Source: Polyangia bacterium | GTDB lineage: Bacteria; Myxococcota_A; Polyangia; Polyangiales; Sandaracinaceae | Assembly: GCA_030426845.1 (NCBI GenBank) | Contig: JAUHXR010000008.1 | Coordinates: 1-64,000 of the forward strand | Direction: 5' to 3' | DNA length: 64,000 nucleotides | Shown here: in pieces, positions 63,644 to 64,000 of the stretch | How the letters are laid out: every line of letters begins with the position of its first letter | Position numbering within the stretch: the stretch's first letter is position 1 | Program-made: the position numbers and the translations under genes | The notes under the pieces: generated by a model | The model's input: the letters and a program-made list of their open reading frames with translations, nothing else | Databases searched by the model: none | Told to the model about the DNA's origin: nothing

Positions 63644-64000
63644 ATCACGAGCGCCCCCACCGACGAGCGCGTCGCGGCGCTGCTCGAGCTTGGAGCCGTC
63701 GATCTCCTGAGGAAGCCGTTCCTCGACGCCGAGCTGGAGCTTCGCCTCCGCTCACTCGCCGCACTCGATCCCCCCCTTCGCGCCCTGAAGTCACCGTCGG
63801 ACGACCCCCTCCTCGGTCTCCACGATCCGCGCAGCGGGCGCATCGACGCGCGGAGGGTCGCCGAGGCCTATGGCCTGAGCATGCGCGCCCTATCCAGGGC
63901 GCTGGGTCGGCACCCGCAGACGGTTGGCAAGACGCCGGCCGCCAAGTCCTTGCAAACTCAGCTTGCGCACTTTCGCCGTAGCTACGAGCTGCTCCTCACG
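63644..64000 (+). pseudogene. 5'-truncated receiver-domain remnant with Xre/MbcA-like C-terminal part, running off the window
   Basis: This frame is open from about 63644 to the window end without a start codon at its beginning. It opens with the last quarter of a receiver (ITSAPTDERVAALLELGAVDLLRKPF, the KP being the conserved Lys-Pro), then DAELELRLRSLAAL. A segment like the toxin-binding domain of Xre/MbcA/ParS antitoxins follows (IDARRVAEAYGLSMRALSRALGRHPQTVGKTP and LQTQLAHFRRSYELLL). The front of the receiver, including the phospho-Asp, is missing upstream. The protein may continue past 64000. Confidence 0.55.

Overview
The window is very GC-rich (roughly 70% or more by eye), densely coded, uses GTG starts heavily and chains genes through ATGA/GTGA stop-start overlaps. 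Gene content points to a myxobacterium-like member of the Myxococcota, probably Polyangia/Sandaracinus-type: eukaryote-like Ser/Thr kinases with HRDVSPQN loops, an FHA-containing sigma-54 activator, a TonB_C-fused TonB receptor, DAG-rich lipoproteins, a DUF1552/DUF1592 pair and a PilZ-receiver protein. The taxonomic placement is inference. No rRNA, tRNA, CRISPR array, insertion sequence or integrase was recognised.

Region 1 (1-20554) is a capsule locus. It carries the end of a kdsD/kpsF-like gene, a small lipoprotein, the ABC exporter kpsM-kpsT-kpsE, the CMP-Kdo genes kdsA-kdsC-kdsB, and the poly-Kdo linker glycosyltransferases kpsC-kpsS. An oppositely oriented Tat-exported pectate-lyase-fold protein interrupts it. 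The repeat-unit half follows: a GT2 enzyme, a NeuA-like cytidylyltransferase, two large two-domain transferases (GT2+GT-B and GT2+TagF-like), a cyclase-family hydrolase, a 2-hydroxyacid dehydrogenase, an SDR and a last GT2. This is a group-2 (ABC-dependent) capsule whose polymer may contain phosphodiester-linked units. No outer-membrane kpsD gene is visible here.

Region 2 (20530-32574) holds a MerR regulator pair, a SUFU-domain protein, methionine salvage genes (mtnD, mtnB) back to back with an aminotransferase and spermidine synthase (whose by-product MTA feeds that salvage pathway), a TonB receptor with its partner lipoprotein, and a NYN-LOTUS protein.

Region 3 (32670-45261) holds a THUMP methyltransferase coupled to an M32 carboxypeptidase, a kinase coupled to an FHA/sigma-54 activator, an M15 peptidase, a PilZ-receiver-DUF4388 protein, a quinone oxidoreductase, a GH13 lipoprotein, a GH5-like enzyme and a thioesterase.

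Region 4 (45504-54443) has the DUF1592/DUF1552 pair divergent from a tightly coupled four-gene unit (winged-helix-like regulator, TPR/PEGA-like membrane protein, beta-helix lipoprotein, membrane Ser/Thr kinase). This unit is the best candidate in the window for an undescribed sensory system.

Region 5 (54709-64000) holds a RimK-TrkA_C fusion with a RimB-like retropepsin, a FolB-cupin fusion coupled to an SDR, secreted and lipoprotein genes, a frameshifted gene, a receiver protein, an aminotransferase, and a 5'-truncated receiver remnant running off the end.
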